From Planctomycetota bacterium (GTDB lineage Bacteria > Planctomycetota > Planctomycetia > Pirellulales > Thermoguttaceae): DNA of 35,312 nt. Position numbers and translations under genes: made by a program. The stretch spans positions 1 through 35,312 of the forward strand of contig JAKPGL010000029.1 in assembly GCA_029550925.1 (NCBI GenBank), given 5' to 3'. The notes under the pieces are model-generated. The model was not told the DNA's origin. It did not search any database and saw only the letters and a program-made list of their open reading frames with translations. Within the stretch, counting starts at the first letter, position 1. Each line of letters begins with the position of its first letter. Of this stretch, positions 25,982-34,311 are shown in pieces.

Positions 25982-26456
25982 GCCTCCATGACCCTTCAAA
26001 ATAGTTATTTGATATTACCCTAAAAGGCTTGCCCCCCCGTAGAATCAGCCCCCACCGATCCGCCGAGAGGGTAAAACCTGGTATCAGCGAGGCAGGCAAT
26101 CCTACCGGCCATCCCCCACCGATGCTGTTTTTGGCGAGGCGAGGTAACCTCTTTCTGGAGCAAGGCTTTTTTCTTCGGGGAATAACAGGACGCATCGGGA
26201 AACGAATGAAAATTAGGTTTTAGAGCAAGAGGCCCTCGGCTAGAAGTCGGTTTGTTTGGATGGGTTTTACCAGAAGAGACGGTCGTTTTGCCGGTTTTGT
26301 TGTTTTTTGAGTCGATCAAACCCAAAATCGACGAGACCTTCAAATTGGCAGACCTCCCGTTAGCAGGCCTGCTTTCATTCATTCGGAAAACGTGGATAGG
26401 ACTCGGTTTGGAACGGCGGCGCGGGCAACTTTTGCCATTCGATGGGAGGGCCTCGC

Positions 26457-26486
26457 TTGACAGCCCAAAGAAGGATACAATAGATT
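26457..26486 (+). promoter_or_regulatory. Sigma-70-type promoter candidate P1 for exbB
   Basis: A perfect -35 TTGACA at 26457-26462 and a -10 TAGATT at 26481-26486 separated by 18 bases. It points at the exbB-exbD-exbD genes with a start near 26493, leaving a leader of about 265 bases. Confidence 0.5.
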
Positions 26487-26530
26487 TTTTAGACTGAGCG
26501 GCGTTCTCGAAAAAGGATTGCACCAAGGGT

Positions 26531-26558
26531 TTGCACCTTCGAGAATTTGGATTACAAT
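26531..26558 (+). promoter_or_regulatory. Sigma-70-type promoter candidate P2 for exbB
   Basis: TTGCAC at 26531-26536, a 16-base spacer, and TACAAT at 26553-26558. This is in tandem with P1 and gives a leader of about 190 bases. Either or both may be used. Confidence 0.5.
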
Positions 26559-26757
26559 AGTTATTTTCTTCTGCTTTCCTTCGGTCTCTATCCTGGCCAT
26601 GCAGCCAGGGGGCAGTATCTGATTCGGACGGCAGGGCAGAGGCGGCCGGTGGAAAGAGTGGGCGGCGATGAAACGAGTGGAAACAAAAAGATCGGAAGAC
26701 GCTTTCTGGAGCAAGTCTTTAGCGGCATGTGAAGGTCTTAGACGACGGGAGGTTATC

Positions 26758-27591
26758 ATGCACAGTGCGCAGTTGAAGCGGTTTTTAGGAGTGAGCTTTT
26801 TGGCGATGTTGGTGTTGGCCGTGTATGTGGGCGTTTTCACGGCCTCGGTCCTCAAACCCACCCCCGCACAAGCAGAAGAGGAAACCGAAGGGGCCGCTTC
26901 CGCGGCCGCGGAAAACCAAGCGGGGGGCGAAGCGGAAAGCAGTGCAAAATCAGAGAGCATGTTGGTCTGGCTTTACAAGTCATTGGGGCTCCGGTATGTA
27001 ATTGTTTTTCTGTTCATTACGTTTAACCTGGTGGCCCTGTTTGTGATGAACATATTGGCCGTTCGCCGGGAGGCTATCATTCCGCCGGCCCTATTGCAGA
27101 TGTTTGAGGCCCATTTGAACGAAAAGCGATATCAGGAAGCCTACGAGTTGGTCAAAGCCGACGAGTCCTTCTTGGGCCGGGTGTTGGCCGCCGGAATGCA
27201 GCAACTATCCAGCGGCTACGATGCGGCGGTGGCCGCCATGCAGGAAGCCGGCGAAGAAGAAAACATGAAATTGGAGCACCGCCTTGGGTATGTAGCCCTG
27301 ATCGGACAGATCAGCCCGATGTTCGGTCTGCTCGGCACGGTCGATGGGATGATCGTCGCCTTCAATAAGATTGCCCAGAGTACCACGACGCCAAAACCTT
27401 CGGAATTGGCCCAAGGTATCGGTATGGCTCTGGTCACCACGCTGGTGGGGCTGATTATTGCGATTCCTTCGATCGTCTATTACCAATTTGTGCGGAATCG
27501 GCTGAATCGGCTGGTAAGCGAGGTGGGAGTCATCAGCGGAGAATTGATGAAGCGGTTTGCCACCGTAGGCACAGGCGCCAAAAAGGCGTAA
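26758..27591 (+). CDS. exbB: MotA/TolQ/ExbB proton-channel family protein
   Basis: Inner-membrane stator subunit that, with ExbD, uses the proton gradient to drive outer-membrane transport or envelope movement. The 277-residue protein has an N-terminal hydrophobic segment (about 8-31) followed by an Ala/Glu-rich periplasmic linker ending in AQAEEE, which looks like an exported extension. The three family helices follow: about 78-100, about 176-201 (GQISPMFGLLGTVDGMIVAF, the TolQ/ExbB signature) and about 216-245 (GMALVTTLVGLIIAIPSIVYYQF). The ATG at 26758 is chosen for the GGGAGG ribosome site 7 bases upstream; the frame is open to 26668. Two ExbD genes follow. No TonB is present in the window. 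Confidence 0.92.
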   Translation: MHSAQLKRFLGVSFLAMLVLAVYVGVFTASVLKPTPAQAEEETEGAASAAAENQAGGEAESSAKSESMLVWLYKSLGLRYVIVFLFITFNLVALFVMNILAVRREAIIPPALLQMFEAHLNEKRYQEAYELVKADESFLGRVLAAGMQQLSSGYDAAVAAMQEAGEEENMKLEHRLGYVALIGQISPMFGLLGTVDGMIVAFNKIAQSTTTPKPSELAQGIGMALVTTLVGLIIAIPSIVYYQFVRNRLNRLVSEVGVISGELMKRFATVGTGAKKA

Positions 27592-27854
27592 TCGCGAAGG
27601 AGAAAAACGAAGGCGAAGGGAACAGCGGGCCGGAAGGCCGACGAAAAAAGCTCGTCGTTGTATCACACCCCAGCCTTTTCGGCTTCGTCAGGTTCCTCTA
27701 CGAGCCGGGTAGGATTGGGGATGGAATTTGGTAAAGGGTCCTAACGGCGGGAAAAGGCAACCTGCGGTGCGGGGCCTTTCGCCGCGGCGTGGTTTGGAAC
27801 GAGGAAAACCTAATCCAGCAACCTGATCGCCAACGATTTCGTGCGAGGATAACC

Positions 27855-28319
27855 ATGAAGATTTTTAAGCATCATGTGGAAAGCGAAACCTGCAATCCGG
27901 ACATGACGCCGATGATCGACGTAACGTTTCAGTTGATCATCTTCTTCATGCTCACGCTGAACTTTGTTACCGAAGACCAGAGCGAGCGGATCAAGCTGCC
28001 CGAAAGCGAATTGGCCAAGCCGCCCGAAAGCCCGTGGGAATCGCCCATCATTTTGCAACTGACGGACACCAAGCCGCCCACGGTGATCGTCGGCGGCGAC
28101 GAAGTCGCACTTCGATCCGTCAAAGTCGTGCTGGAGCGGGAAAAGGCGCGACTCCGGGAGATGAATAAAAGCGTAGGCAAGGCCACCGTCATTATCCGGG
28201 CGGATCGCCAGGCCCATACCGGCACTGTTCAGCGACTGATCAAAGAGTGTCAAGATTTGGGATTCGAACGCTTTGTCCTCCGAGCAAGGGAACGATATTC
28301 CGGCGTTGCGCAAAGGACC
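27855..28319 (+). CDS. exbD: ExbD/TolR-family biopolymer transport protein (first copy)
   Basis: Partner of ExbB: a short cytoplasmic N-terminus, one transmembrane helix and a periplasmic domain. The 155-residue protein has DMTPMIDVTFQLIIFFMLTLNFV, with the proton-relay Asp at residue 22 (Asp25 in E. coli ExbD). The periplasmic domain (about 45-150) ends with the QRLIKECQDLGFERFVLRA helix-strand pair typical of the family. The ATG at 27855 follows GAGGAT by about 7 bases; the frame is open to a GTG at 27789, which lacks support. Only 6 bases separate its last sense codon from the next ATG (the TAA occupies 28320-28322), so it is translated together with the second exbD. A 263-base gap separates it from exbB. 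Confidence 0.92.
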
Positions 28320-28325
28320 TAAGCT

Positions 28326-28811
28326 ATGCAACTCGGCGCCCGAGACGAAACCGGTTTCCAACGGATCGAGCTGAACATGACGCCGATGATCGACGTCTGT
28401 TTCCAGCTTTTGATCTTCTTCATGCTCACGTTGAAGGTCTTCGCCACCGAAGGGGATTTCCACATCAAAATGCCCATCGCCGCCCCTTCGGAAGGTAAGC
28501 CCGAAGACATGCCCAACCCGCCGATTACCGTGCGTCTGAAAGCCGACGATCGGGGCCGGCTCGCAAGCATCCAGATGGTCGAAAAAACTCTGAAATCTTT
28601 CCAGGAACTCCGCGAAGAAATCAAATCCATCTGTGCCGGCAAGGACCCCACGACCTTAGAAGTCGAATTGGACTGCGATTATGTCCTGCGGTATGAATAC
28701 GTCATGGAAGCGATTACGCATATTTCCGGCTATGTAACGCCGGATGGGACCATTGCGAAACTCATCGAAAAGATCAAGTTCAAGCCTGCCCGCGGCGGCC
28801 CGGTGGAATAA
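28326..28811 (+). CDS. exbD: ExbD/TolR-family biopolymer transport protein (second copy)
   Basis: A 161-residue second ExbD. NMTPMIDVCFQLLIFFMLTLKVF carries the conserved Asp at residue 23. The periplasmic domain (about 45-155) differs clearly from the first copy (CAGKDPTTLEVELDCDYVLRYEYVMEAI), so the pair is an old duplication and could form a heteromeric stator. It starts 3 bases after the stop of the first copy, behind AAAGGA. Paired exbD genes behind one exbB are common in planctomycetes. The gene ends in a short inverted repeat followed by T-rich sequence (28799-28822) that could be a weak terminator. Convergent with the next gene. Confidence 0.92.
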   Translation: MQLGARDETGFQRIELNMTPMIDVCFQLLIFFMLTLKVFATEGDFHIKMPIAAPSEGKPEDMPNPPITVRLKADDRGRLASIQMVEKTLKSFQELREEIKSICAGKDPTTLEVELDCDYVLRYEYVMEAITHISGYVTPDGTIAKLIEKIKFKPARGGPVE

Positions 28812-28874
28812 ACCGGTTTCTTCGCTCTCTTGTCGTTTCCTTTCGGAGGTTCATCGCTGCTGGATAAAGGGGGG

Positions 28875-31043
28875 CTATTTCTCCTCGGGGCCGATGTACG
28901 GCTGAAGTTCTACGAAGTTTAGCAGGATTTCCTGCCCGGCTTGGCCGCCGGCCTTTTGGCTGTCCGGCCCATCGCTAATGATAAGTCGGCCGCTTGCGCC
29001 CTGCGCCCGAAACACCCGCCAGTGATACGTCATCCAGAACGGCTTTTCACTGGTAAACGGGCCGACCGGCTCAAAACTTCGGAAGGGCCAATCGAACCGA
29101 TTCGTTTCGCCCGGCGCCGGTTGCACTCCCTCCAGATGGATCGACAGGCCGGTAGGTATTTTTTGGCTTCGGCCAGCCACCAGGTCCTGATAATCGGCGG
29201 AGATCATTTTCAGGCAGTAGAGTCGGCCCGGCTGGAGGTTTTGGATTGTTTGGCTGATTCGGTTCGGCCCCTTACTGCTGCGGCGGAAAATGAGGAAGTT
29301 ATTGCCCACCGGTTCCGACGGCGGCCATCGGCCTTCCAACGCCCCCAGTCCCCGGTACGACCCGGTCCGAATGCCGCCCATCTCCGCCGCCTGGACCTCC
29401 CAGTGCTGCACTCCATCCGCAAAGTCAGGGTTTCGTAGATGCACCAGTTCATAGGGATCGGCGCCCAGCCGGTCCCGTCGGCCTTCGATCCCATAGTGTC
29501 GAAGCAGTCGGCCCATCCAGCGCAAGGTCTCCGGATCGGCATAATTCGACCGGTACGGCTGCACCCCATACAGCCCGAATAGGGCCGGGTGGGCGGCCAA
29601 ATGCTGCATCTGCATCTCCAGATGCACTTTGAAATCCACGCTCGGCAGGGTGTTGGTCATGCAATAGGGAAGCGACGAAAACATCGGGCAGACGATCGTT
29701 CGCCGCACCAGGCCGGGCAAGTGTTTTTCCCACCGGATCAATCGGCCCGCCATCCGACGCTCGATTTCCGCCTGGTCAAGCTGGGCGTTGGGTTTTTCCG
29801 GCAGATAGATTTCCAGGGAAAACGGCCAGCCGGCTTCCAGCACCGCCTCGAAAAAGGCCCGCCGACCCGGCCGATCCGGGTCCACCGTTACAAACGGAAT
29901 CCAGAGCCGACCTCGAAACTTCTGGTCTCCGGCCAGTCGGCGCACCGCCTCGGCAAACAGGCTATATTCGGCGTCGCTGTATCGGCCGGTAAACTCGTCG
30001 ATCTGCATTCCATCGGCAAGCGGGTGGCTGTAGCCGGGCGACTGTTGCCAGTGAGCCAAAAGCAATTCTACCGTGCGAGGATGGCCCTGCGGCGGGTCCG
30101 GCACGCCGACAGGCAGCACCCACTTTCGGCCCAAGGCCCGCCACCGCGTCGTCTCCTGCTCATACACCCGGATACCCTCGATCATGTTGCAGGCCGGGAA
30201 ATACACCTTCTCCAGCAAGTCCCAGGTCTGCACGCCGAACGGCACGATCTGCGTGCCGGTCTGATACACATTGTAAAACAGCACCGGCACTGCCCGGACG
30301 ATGAGCTCCGTCGGTTGGCCTTCGATTCGGAGCCGATGTCGGCCTGCCGGCAAAAACCGCATCGTCTCCACGGGCGCATGGTCAGCCTGGTTTTGCAGGA
30401 TCGGTTCCTCGGCGTCGTCGAGTCGTACTTTGGCCGACCCGGCCAATTGGAACCAGCACCAGCCATCCCGCGGATTCATGAACGGGATTTCCGGTTGGCC
30501 GAGCATCTGGCGCCGGCGGGCGTTGGCCAGTTCGCTGACCAAATTGTTGAGCACCTCGATTTTGTACGCATCGCCGGGCAGCACAGTGATCAGGGCAGAA
30601 GCGGCATAAACAGGCCGGCCTGCCTGGTCCTGCAACACCGCCCGAAGATCATAGGCCCCCCAGGGGAACTCATACGGGATATTCGCCAAATCCAGCACAG
30701 CCGACTGCGGGCTGGGCCAAATCGCCGACCAAACTGTCTGCCCTGTACTGCGGGCTACCAGGGAAAGTTCCAGCTTCGTCTGCTGCAACTGCCTGGGTTT
30801 GGCCTCCAGCCAAATCCGCACCGGGCGTAAACCCGCCCGTTCCACCCGGGGCGCAGCCTGCCACGGATCATCGACCACCAGTCGAACTGGCCTTGTCGGT
30901 GCTTCCTGAAGCTCCTCTTGCACCCGGCTCAGAATCTTTTGCAGGAGCGAAGGTTCTTCCGCCGCCCCGGCTAAAAGGACTTCATAAGTTCCGAAGCCAA
31001 ACGAAGCGATCAGCCCAAAGATCGTCCAACGGTTGGGAAACAT
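28875..31043 (-). CDS. Large secreted protein of unknown family with C-terminal CBM-like region
   Basis: A 722-residue exported protein. The signal-like N-terminus is MFPNRWTIFGLIASFGFGTYEVLLAGAAEE. A beta-rich N-terminal part (about 50-270) contains MNPRDGWCWFQLAG and a carbohydrate-binding-like stretch. The middle (about 280-540) shows TIM-barrel-like strand ends, including DGMQIDEF, LWIPFVTVDPDRPG and LFGLYGVQPYRSN. The last 170 residues start with HLRNPDFADGVQHWEV and run as a beta-sandwich. The architecture parallels the secreted protein at 22.5-24.2 kb, but sequence similarity is not evident by eye. A secreted or periplasmic role on a glycan is plausible only. GGAGG lies 6 bases before the ATG at 31043, and a promoter is visible upstream. 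Confidence 0.78.
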   Translation of the reverse strand: MFPNRWTIFGLIASFGFGTYEVLLAGAAEEPSLLQKILSRVQEELQEAPTRPVRLVVDDPWQAAPRVERAGLRPVRIWLEAKPRQLQQTKLELSLVARSTGQTVWSAIWPSPQSAVLDLANIPYEFPWGAYDLRAVLQDQAGRPVYAASALITVLPGDAYKIEVLNNLVSELANARRRQMLGQPEIPFMNPRDGWCWFQLAGSAKVRLDDAEEPILQNQADHAPVETMRFLPAGRHRLRIEGQPTELIVRAVPVLFYNVYQTGTQIVPFGVQTWDLLEKVYFPACNMIEGIRVYEQETTRWRALGRKWVLPVGVPDPPQGHPRTVELLLAHWQQSPGYSHPLADGMQIDEFTGRYSDAEYSLFAEAVRRLAGDQKFRGRLWIPFVTVDPDRPGRRAFFEAVLEAGWPFSLEIYLPEKPNAQLDQAEIERRMAGRLIRWEKHLPGLVRRTIVCPMFSSLPYCMTNTLPSVDFKVHLEMQMQHLAAHPALFGLYGVQPYRSNYADPETLRWMGRLLRHYGIEGRRDRLGADPYELVHLRNPDFADGVQHWEVQAAEMGGIRTGSYRGLGALEGRWPPSEPVGNNFLIFRRSSKGPNRISQTIQNLQPGRLYCLKMISADYQDLVAGRSQKIPTGLSIHLEGVQPAPGETNRFDWPFRSFEPVGPFTSEKPFWMTYHWRVFRAQGASGRLIISDGPDSQKAGGQAGQEILLNFVELQPYIGPEEK

Positions 31044-31095
31044 GGCGCCCTCCTTTTTTAGAGAGTGGTGCTGGCTGTATTGCTACTTTCACGGT

Positions 31096-31125
31096 AGTAT
31101 AATGGAAAATATTCGGAATCCGCAA
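31096..31125 (-). promoter_or_regulatory. Promoter candidate for the 722-residue secreted protein gene
   Basis: On the minus strand, TTGCGG (31125-31120) and TATACT (31101-31096) are separated by 18 bases, giving a start near 31089 and a leader of about 45 bases. The same AT stretch also contains a TATAAT on the plus strand (31098-31103), but without a -35 partner. Confidence 0.5.
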
Positions 31126-31156
31126 TTTATTCCTTCGGACTGCGGAATTGCCGTCC

Positions 31157-31196
31157 GCGTTTCCCTCCCCTTTTTCCCCACAGGGGAAGGAAACGC
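31157..31196. repeat. Long inverted repeat between divergent genes
   Basis: The arms at 31157-31170 and 31183-31196 are complementary over 14 positions with a single mismatch, around a 12-base loop. It lies between the minus-strand promoter and the FG-GAP gene, about 90 bases before that start. It could be an operator, a transcript structure or a remnant repeat. Confidence 0.5.
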
Positions 31197-31286
31197 ATAG
31201 CGTTATTCCGTTCGGGGAAGGGCTGCACAATGTTCTCGGCTTCTAGAGGTTTTTCTTGGTCCTTTTTTCCACAAGGAGAACGAACG

Positions 31287-32480
31287 ATGCGATGGGTGAT
31301 GGGTAGCTTGATGTGGATGGCGATGGGCGGTCTGTTATGGGCTGCGGAGTCGGCAGGCCAACAAGAACCTCCCACCAAGGTGAAGTTCGTCATGCATCGG
31401 GTGGGCAACTACAGGAGCGAAGCCTGCGCAGTGGGCGACTTCAATGGCGACGGTAAACTGGACATCATCGCCGGACCGTATCTGTATCTGGCCCCCGATT
31501 GGAAAGCCGTCAAGGTGCGCGAAATCTTCTCCGACGTCAACGACGAAGGTAAAGGCTATTGCCATGACTTCATGAACCTGGCTATCGACGTGGATGGCGA
31601 CGGCCGACTGGATGTGGTCTCCTGCACCTGGCACGAAAAACGTTGCACCTGGTATCGGAACGTCGGCGTCGATGGGAAGCTATGGCCGGAAGCGGTGATC
31701 GAAGAAAACGGCAACTTCGAGTGCGGCGATCTGGGGGACATCGACGGCGACGGCAAACCGATGGAAATCCTGCCCCATGTCCAGCGAACCGTCTGGTACG
31801 ACCTGGTCAAAGGGCCGGACGGCAAGCAGGGGTATGTGGTTCGGCTGGTGTCGGAGGATAAACTCAATTTCGGCGGCGGGGTGGGCGACCTGAACGGCGA
31901 CGGTCGGCCTGACATTATCCGGCCCGACGCCTGGTACGAGGCCCCGGCCGATCCAAGAAAAGGCGAGTGGAAGAAACATCCGCTGGCCCTAGGCGGTCTG
32001 GACGGCAAAGTGGAACACACCCCGCAAATCCTCGTCTATGATGTCAACGGTGATGGACTGAACGACATCGTCACCAGCTCCGCCCACCGGTACGGCATCT
32101 TCTGGTACGAGCAGGTCCGCCAGGACGGCAACATCTCCTGGAAACAGCATGTGATCGACAAAAGCTGGAGCCAGGCCCATAGCCTCACCCTGGCCGACCT
32201 GGACGGCGACGGCGACCTGGACCTGGCGACCGGCAAACGCTTTTTCGCCCATAACGGCGGCGACCCCGGCGCGCTTGAGCCGCTGTGCGTCTATTGGTAC
32301 GAGCTGAAACGCGAAAAAGGCAAAGAACCGGAGTGGGTCCGTCATGCCATTTCCGTGGGCCAGGGCATCGGCTCCGGCATGAATATCCCGGTGGTCGATC
32401 TGGACGGCGACGGCGACCTGGACGTGGTGGTAACCGGCAAATGGGGCGGCCCGGTCTGGTTTGAAAATAAACTCAAATAA
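31287..32480 (+). CDS. Secreted FG-GAP/VCBS beta-propeller repeat protein
   Basis: A 397-residue exported protein. The signal peptide is MRWVMGSLMWMAMGGLLWAAESAG. The mature part contains about seven calcium-binding-like loops spaced along a propeller: DFNGDGKLD, DVDGDGRLD, DIDGDGK, DLNGDGRPD, DVNGDGLND, DLDGDGDLD and again DLDGDGDLD. FG-GAP/VCBS repeats form seven-bladed propellers used in adhesion or ligand binding, and such proteins are numerous in planctomycetes. The number of loops fits a single complete propeller with no other domain. The ATG at 31287 follows AAGGAGA by about 8 bases, and the frame extends upstream without support. It ends before a clear terminator. Confidence 0.88.
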   Translation: MRWVMGSLMWMAMGGLLWAAESAGQQEPPTKVKFVMHRVGNYRSEACAVGDFNGDGKLDIIAGPYLYLAPDWKAVKVREIFSDVNDEGKGYCHDFMNLAIDVDGDGRLDVVSCTWHEKRCTWYRNVGVDGKLWPEAVIEENGNFECGDLGDIDGDGKPMEILPHVQRTVWYDLVKGPDGKQGYVVRLVSEDKLNFGGGVGDLNGDGRPDIIRPDAWYEAPADPRKGEWKKHPLALGGLDGKVEHTPQILVYDVNGDGLNDIVTSSAHRYGIFWYEQVRQDGNISWKQHVIDKSWSQAHSLTLADLDGDGDLDLATGKRFFAHNGGDPGALEPLCVYWYELKREKGKEPEWVRHAISVGQGIGSGMNIPVVDLDGDGDLDVVVTGKWGGPVWFENKLK

Positions 32481-32608
32481 TAAAACCTTGGAGCTTGGGT
32501 TGTTTGCCCCGGAACCAGCAGGCTAGTCTCTCCGGCGGTGGAGAAGAGGGGCTAGGGGAGAGGGTGCGTCCGCTGCTGGGGAGAAATCGCAAGCATCGGT
32601 GAAGTGCT

Positions 32609-32645
32609 GGGGGCCCCGGTCATACCGTGGGCCCCTTATTTTATT
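32609..32645 (+). terminator. Rho-independent terminator after FG-GAP gene
   Basis: GGGGCCC (32610-32616) pairs with GGGCCCC (32629-32635). Inside, CGGT-CAT-ACCG forms a second 4-base-pair stem with one bulged T. The hairpin is followed by TTATTTTATT. Its T-rich tail overlaps the 3' end of the convergent methyltransferase gene. Confidence 0.8.
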
Positions 32646-34092
32646 CCCAAACCCCGGTTGAGTCTGGAGAGTTCGGAATATCCGTCTCCCCTTTGCCTAT
32701 CGGCGGCGAAACGCTGGGAGGGGCAGACAACAAATCCAGCGCTTCCGAAGGCATGGGCAAAGGGGAACTCGTCCAGAAATTCGGCGCCGGAATGGCGGGA
32801 TGGACCGGCTGTTTCGTCTCCTCCGCGGCGACTCCGGAAGAGCTGGTTCCTGCTGGTCGATACGGATGGTCATCAAGGAAATAGTCCACCCATCGGCCCT
32901 GATACTCGATCAAAACAGTCCGGCATGGAATGCCTTGCTGCTGGATTTCCAGCACGATGTCGGCCGCCCGCCATTGGGGGGCAATCAGGATGACATCTAC
33001 CGGATGGTCCTTCAGATAGTCCCGGAACCGGATCAACTGGCCTGTGCCGGGAACATAAGTGCCTGCTTTTTGGATGTCCGAATCCACGACCAGGGGGAAC
33101 CGCTGGGCGTCCAGGCCGCACTGATTGATCAGCGCGGCGGCCTTGCCCGTGCCGCCCCAAATAGCCACCCGAACTCCGCTTCGGACGAGGGCTTCCAATT
33201 GGCGAGCCAACGCCTGACGCCGCCCTTCGGCCTGTTGGGCGAAACGAAGGGCTTCTTCGGCCAATTGAACCTGGCGGGCCTGGACAGGAAGCAAGGCCAA
33301 GGCAAAGACTACCTCGCCGCCGTAGCCTTTTTCCAGCAGTTCGATCTTGGCCCCGGCCCGTTCCAACATCCGTCGTAAGGAAAGGGTAGTAAAATGAGAA
33401 TTGTGTTCGTAGAAAAAGTCGGTCGTTCGGCCGGTTTCGAGGGCCTGGTCGATGCAGGGCATTTCGACAAAAAGTCGCGTTGGCCGACGGGTCCAACTGA
33501 CCGCCAGAGCAATCGCTTGCAGGAACTGGAGCGGATCGACCAGATGCTCCAGTACATGGCGGGCCACGAGCAAATGGGGCCGACATTCCGCCAAATGCCG
33601 CTCCGGTACAAAAAGCTCCACCCGGGCCTCAATCCGGCCGTCGTCGGTCTGAATGGCGGCGTTCGGATCAAAACCGATGTAGCGCCCCTCCGGACGAGCA
33701 CCAGCCAAGGCGCTCAGTAAATGCCCATCCCCACAGCCGATCTCTACCACCGTGGGCCGAGCCGGTAATATCCCCAACAGCAATTCCCGCACATACTCCA
33801 GATGCTTCCGCCACAAGGGACCTTGATTGAACATCCGATTGGGATGCTTGCTATAGGGAACCTGGCTATAGTCGAACTCGGTATTATAAACATGCCCACA
33901 GTCCACACAGCGGACAAACCGCAGCCGATACCGAGGAAGGTTTTGGGCTTCGTCGGCGGACTGGGGGAAAGCCAGGGTGGCTAACGGCTGGGCGCCGGCG
34001 TCCCAAAACGGCGCCGCCACTCCATGGCCGCAGGCCGGGCATCGCCCCGGCAGCATCATGGATTCCAACGTCTGGCCTGGGATATAGTGCAT
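32641..34092 (-). CDS. Class I SAM-dependent C-methyltransferase with zinc-binding N-terminal domain
   Basis: A 483-residue cytoplasmic protein with the three-part layout of deoxysugar/antibiotic C-methyltransferases. The N-terminal zinc-binding domain has CPACG (Cys18, Cys21) and CVDCGHVY (Cys62, Cys65). The SAM-binding domain has VVEIGCGDGHLL (about 115-126) and HVLEHLVDP. The C-terminal Rossmann-like domain has VAIWGGTGKAAALIN near 310 and is followed by a long Pro/Ser-rich tail (about 425-483). Such enzymes methylate NDP-sugars or related carbonyl substrates, so a role in surface polysaccharide synthesis is plausible; the substrate is unknown. The ATG at 34092 has AGAAGG about 11 bases upstream; a later start at MMLPGRC is possible. 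A MITE is inserted 18 bases upstream of the start codon. Confidence 0.88.
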   Translation of the reverse strand: MHYIPGQTLESMMLPGRCPACGHGVAAPFWDAGAQPLATLAFPQSADEAQNLPRYRLRFVRCVDCGHVYNTEFDYSQVPYSKHPNRMFNQGPLWRKHLEYVRELLLGILPARPTVVEIGCGDGHLLSALAGARPEGRYIGFDPNAAIQTDDGRIEARVELFVPERHLAECRPHLLVARHVLEHLVDPLQFLQAIALAVSWTRRPTRLFVEMPCIDQALETGRTTDFFYEHNSHFTTLSLRRMLERAGAKIELLEKGYGGEVVFALALLPVQARQVQLAEEALRFAQQAEGRRQALARQLEALVRSGVRVAIWGGTGKAAALINQCGLDAQRFPLVVDSDIQKAGTYVPGTGQLIRFRDYLKDHPVDVILIAPQWRAADIVLEIQQQGIPCRTVLIEYQGRWVDYFLDDHPYRPAGTSSSGVAAEETKQPVHPAIPAPNFWTSSPLPMPSEALDLLSAPPSVSPPIGKGETDIPNSPDSTGVWE

Positions 34093-34117
34093 GGCTGCCG
34101 CAGCCTTCTGTACTGGG

Positions 34118-34311
34118 GTAACCTTTTAGCCGAATGCAGTAACTTGTCATTCCCGCGTAAGTGGGAATCCAGGGTCTTGTGAGGCGGCTACTTGGTTATT
34201 CCTCCCAAGGAGTGGCTGCAAGAAGCCTAGATTCCCGCTAGAGCGGCAGTGACAATCCTGGGCAAATTTCGCCCTAAAATAAATCTCCTTTGCATTCGGC
34301 TAAAATGTTAC
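34118..34311. mobile_element. MITE, 194 bp, IS66-like ends, with 8-bp target duplication
   Basis: The terminal inverted repeats at 34118-34138 and 34291-34311 match at 20 of 21 positions and begin GTAAC. They are immediately flanked by a perfect direct repeat GTACTGGG (34110-34117 and 34312-34319), the expected target-site duplication. The interior has no coding capacity. 5'-GTAA ends and 8-bp duplications are known features of IS66-family elements, so a full-length IS66-type element elsewhere in the genome is the likely source of transposase. The interior includes two REP-like hairpin units. No transposase gene lies in the window. Confidence 0.85.
34144..34255. repeat. REP-doublet-like inverted pair inside the MITE
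   Basis: Two 30-base arms (34144-34173 and, inverted, 34226-34255) match at 23 of 30 positions. Each arm is itself palindromic (ATTCCCGC-GTAA-GTGGGAAT in the left arm). The TTGTCATTCCCGC...GGGAATC type of sequence is a widespread bacterial REP-like motif, and an inverted pair of such units resembles a REPIN or BIME. Confidence 0.65.

Larger units (their letters stand above)
25982..26757. other. Long intergenic region upstream of exbB
   Basis: About 775 bases. The first half contains an 11-base direct repeat (CCCCCACCGAT at 26049-26059 and 26113-26123) and no credible gene; a minus-strand frame here has a composition unlike a protein. The second half holds the two promoter candidates described separately, leaving a 5' leader of roughly 190-270 bases before the exbB start. 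Confidence 0.45.

Noticed and set aside
26049-26123. 11-base direct repeat CCCCCACCGAT, considered as attachment or target-duplication sites
   Set aside because: Nothing element-like lies between the copies, and there are no inverted ends next to them.
26020-26526. Minus-strand open frame of 168 codons in the region before exbB
   Set aside because: The composition is dominated by Ser, Lys, Pro and Asn, and there is no ribosome site or domain. It also overlaps a perfect -35 element on the other strand.
29589-30830. Plus-strand open frame of 413 codons
   Set aside because: It lies entirely antisense to the 722-residue secreted protein gene, which has a signal peptide, ribosome site and promoter. 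The antisense translation is rich in Arg/His/Pro with no domain.
31080-31103. TTGCTA...TATAAT as a plus-strand promoter for the FG-GAP gene
   Set aside because: The spacer is only 12 bases, too short for a sigma-70 promoter. The minus-strand pair in the same place is better spaced.
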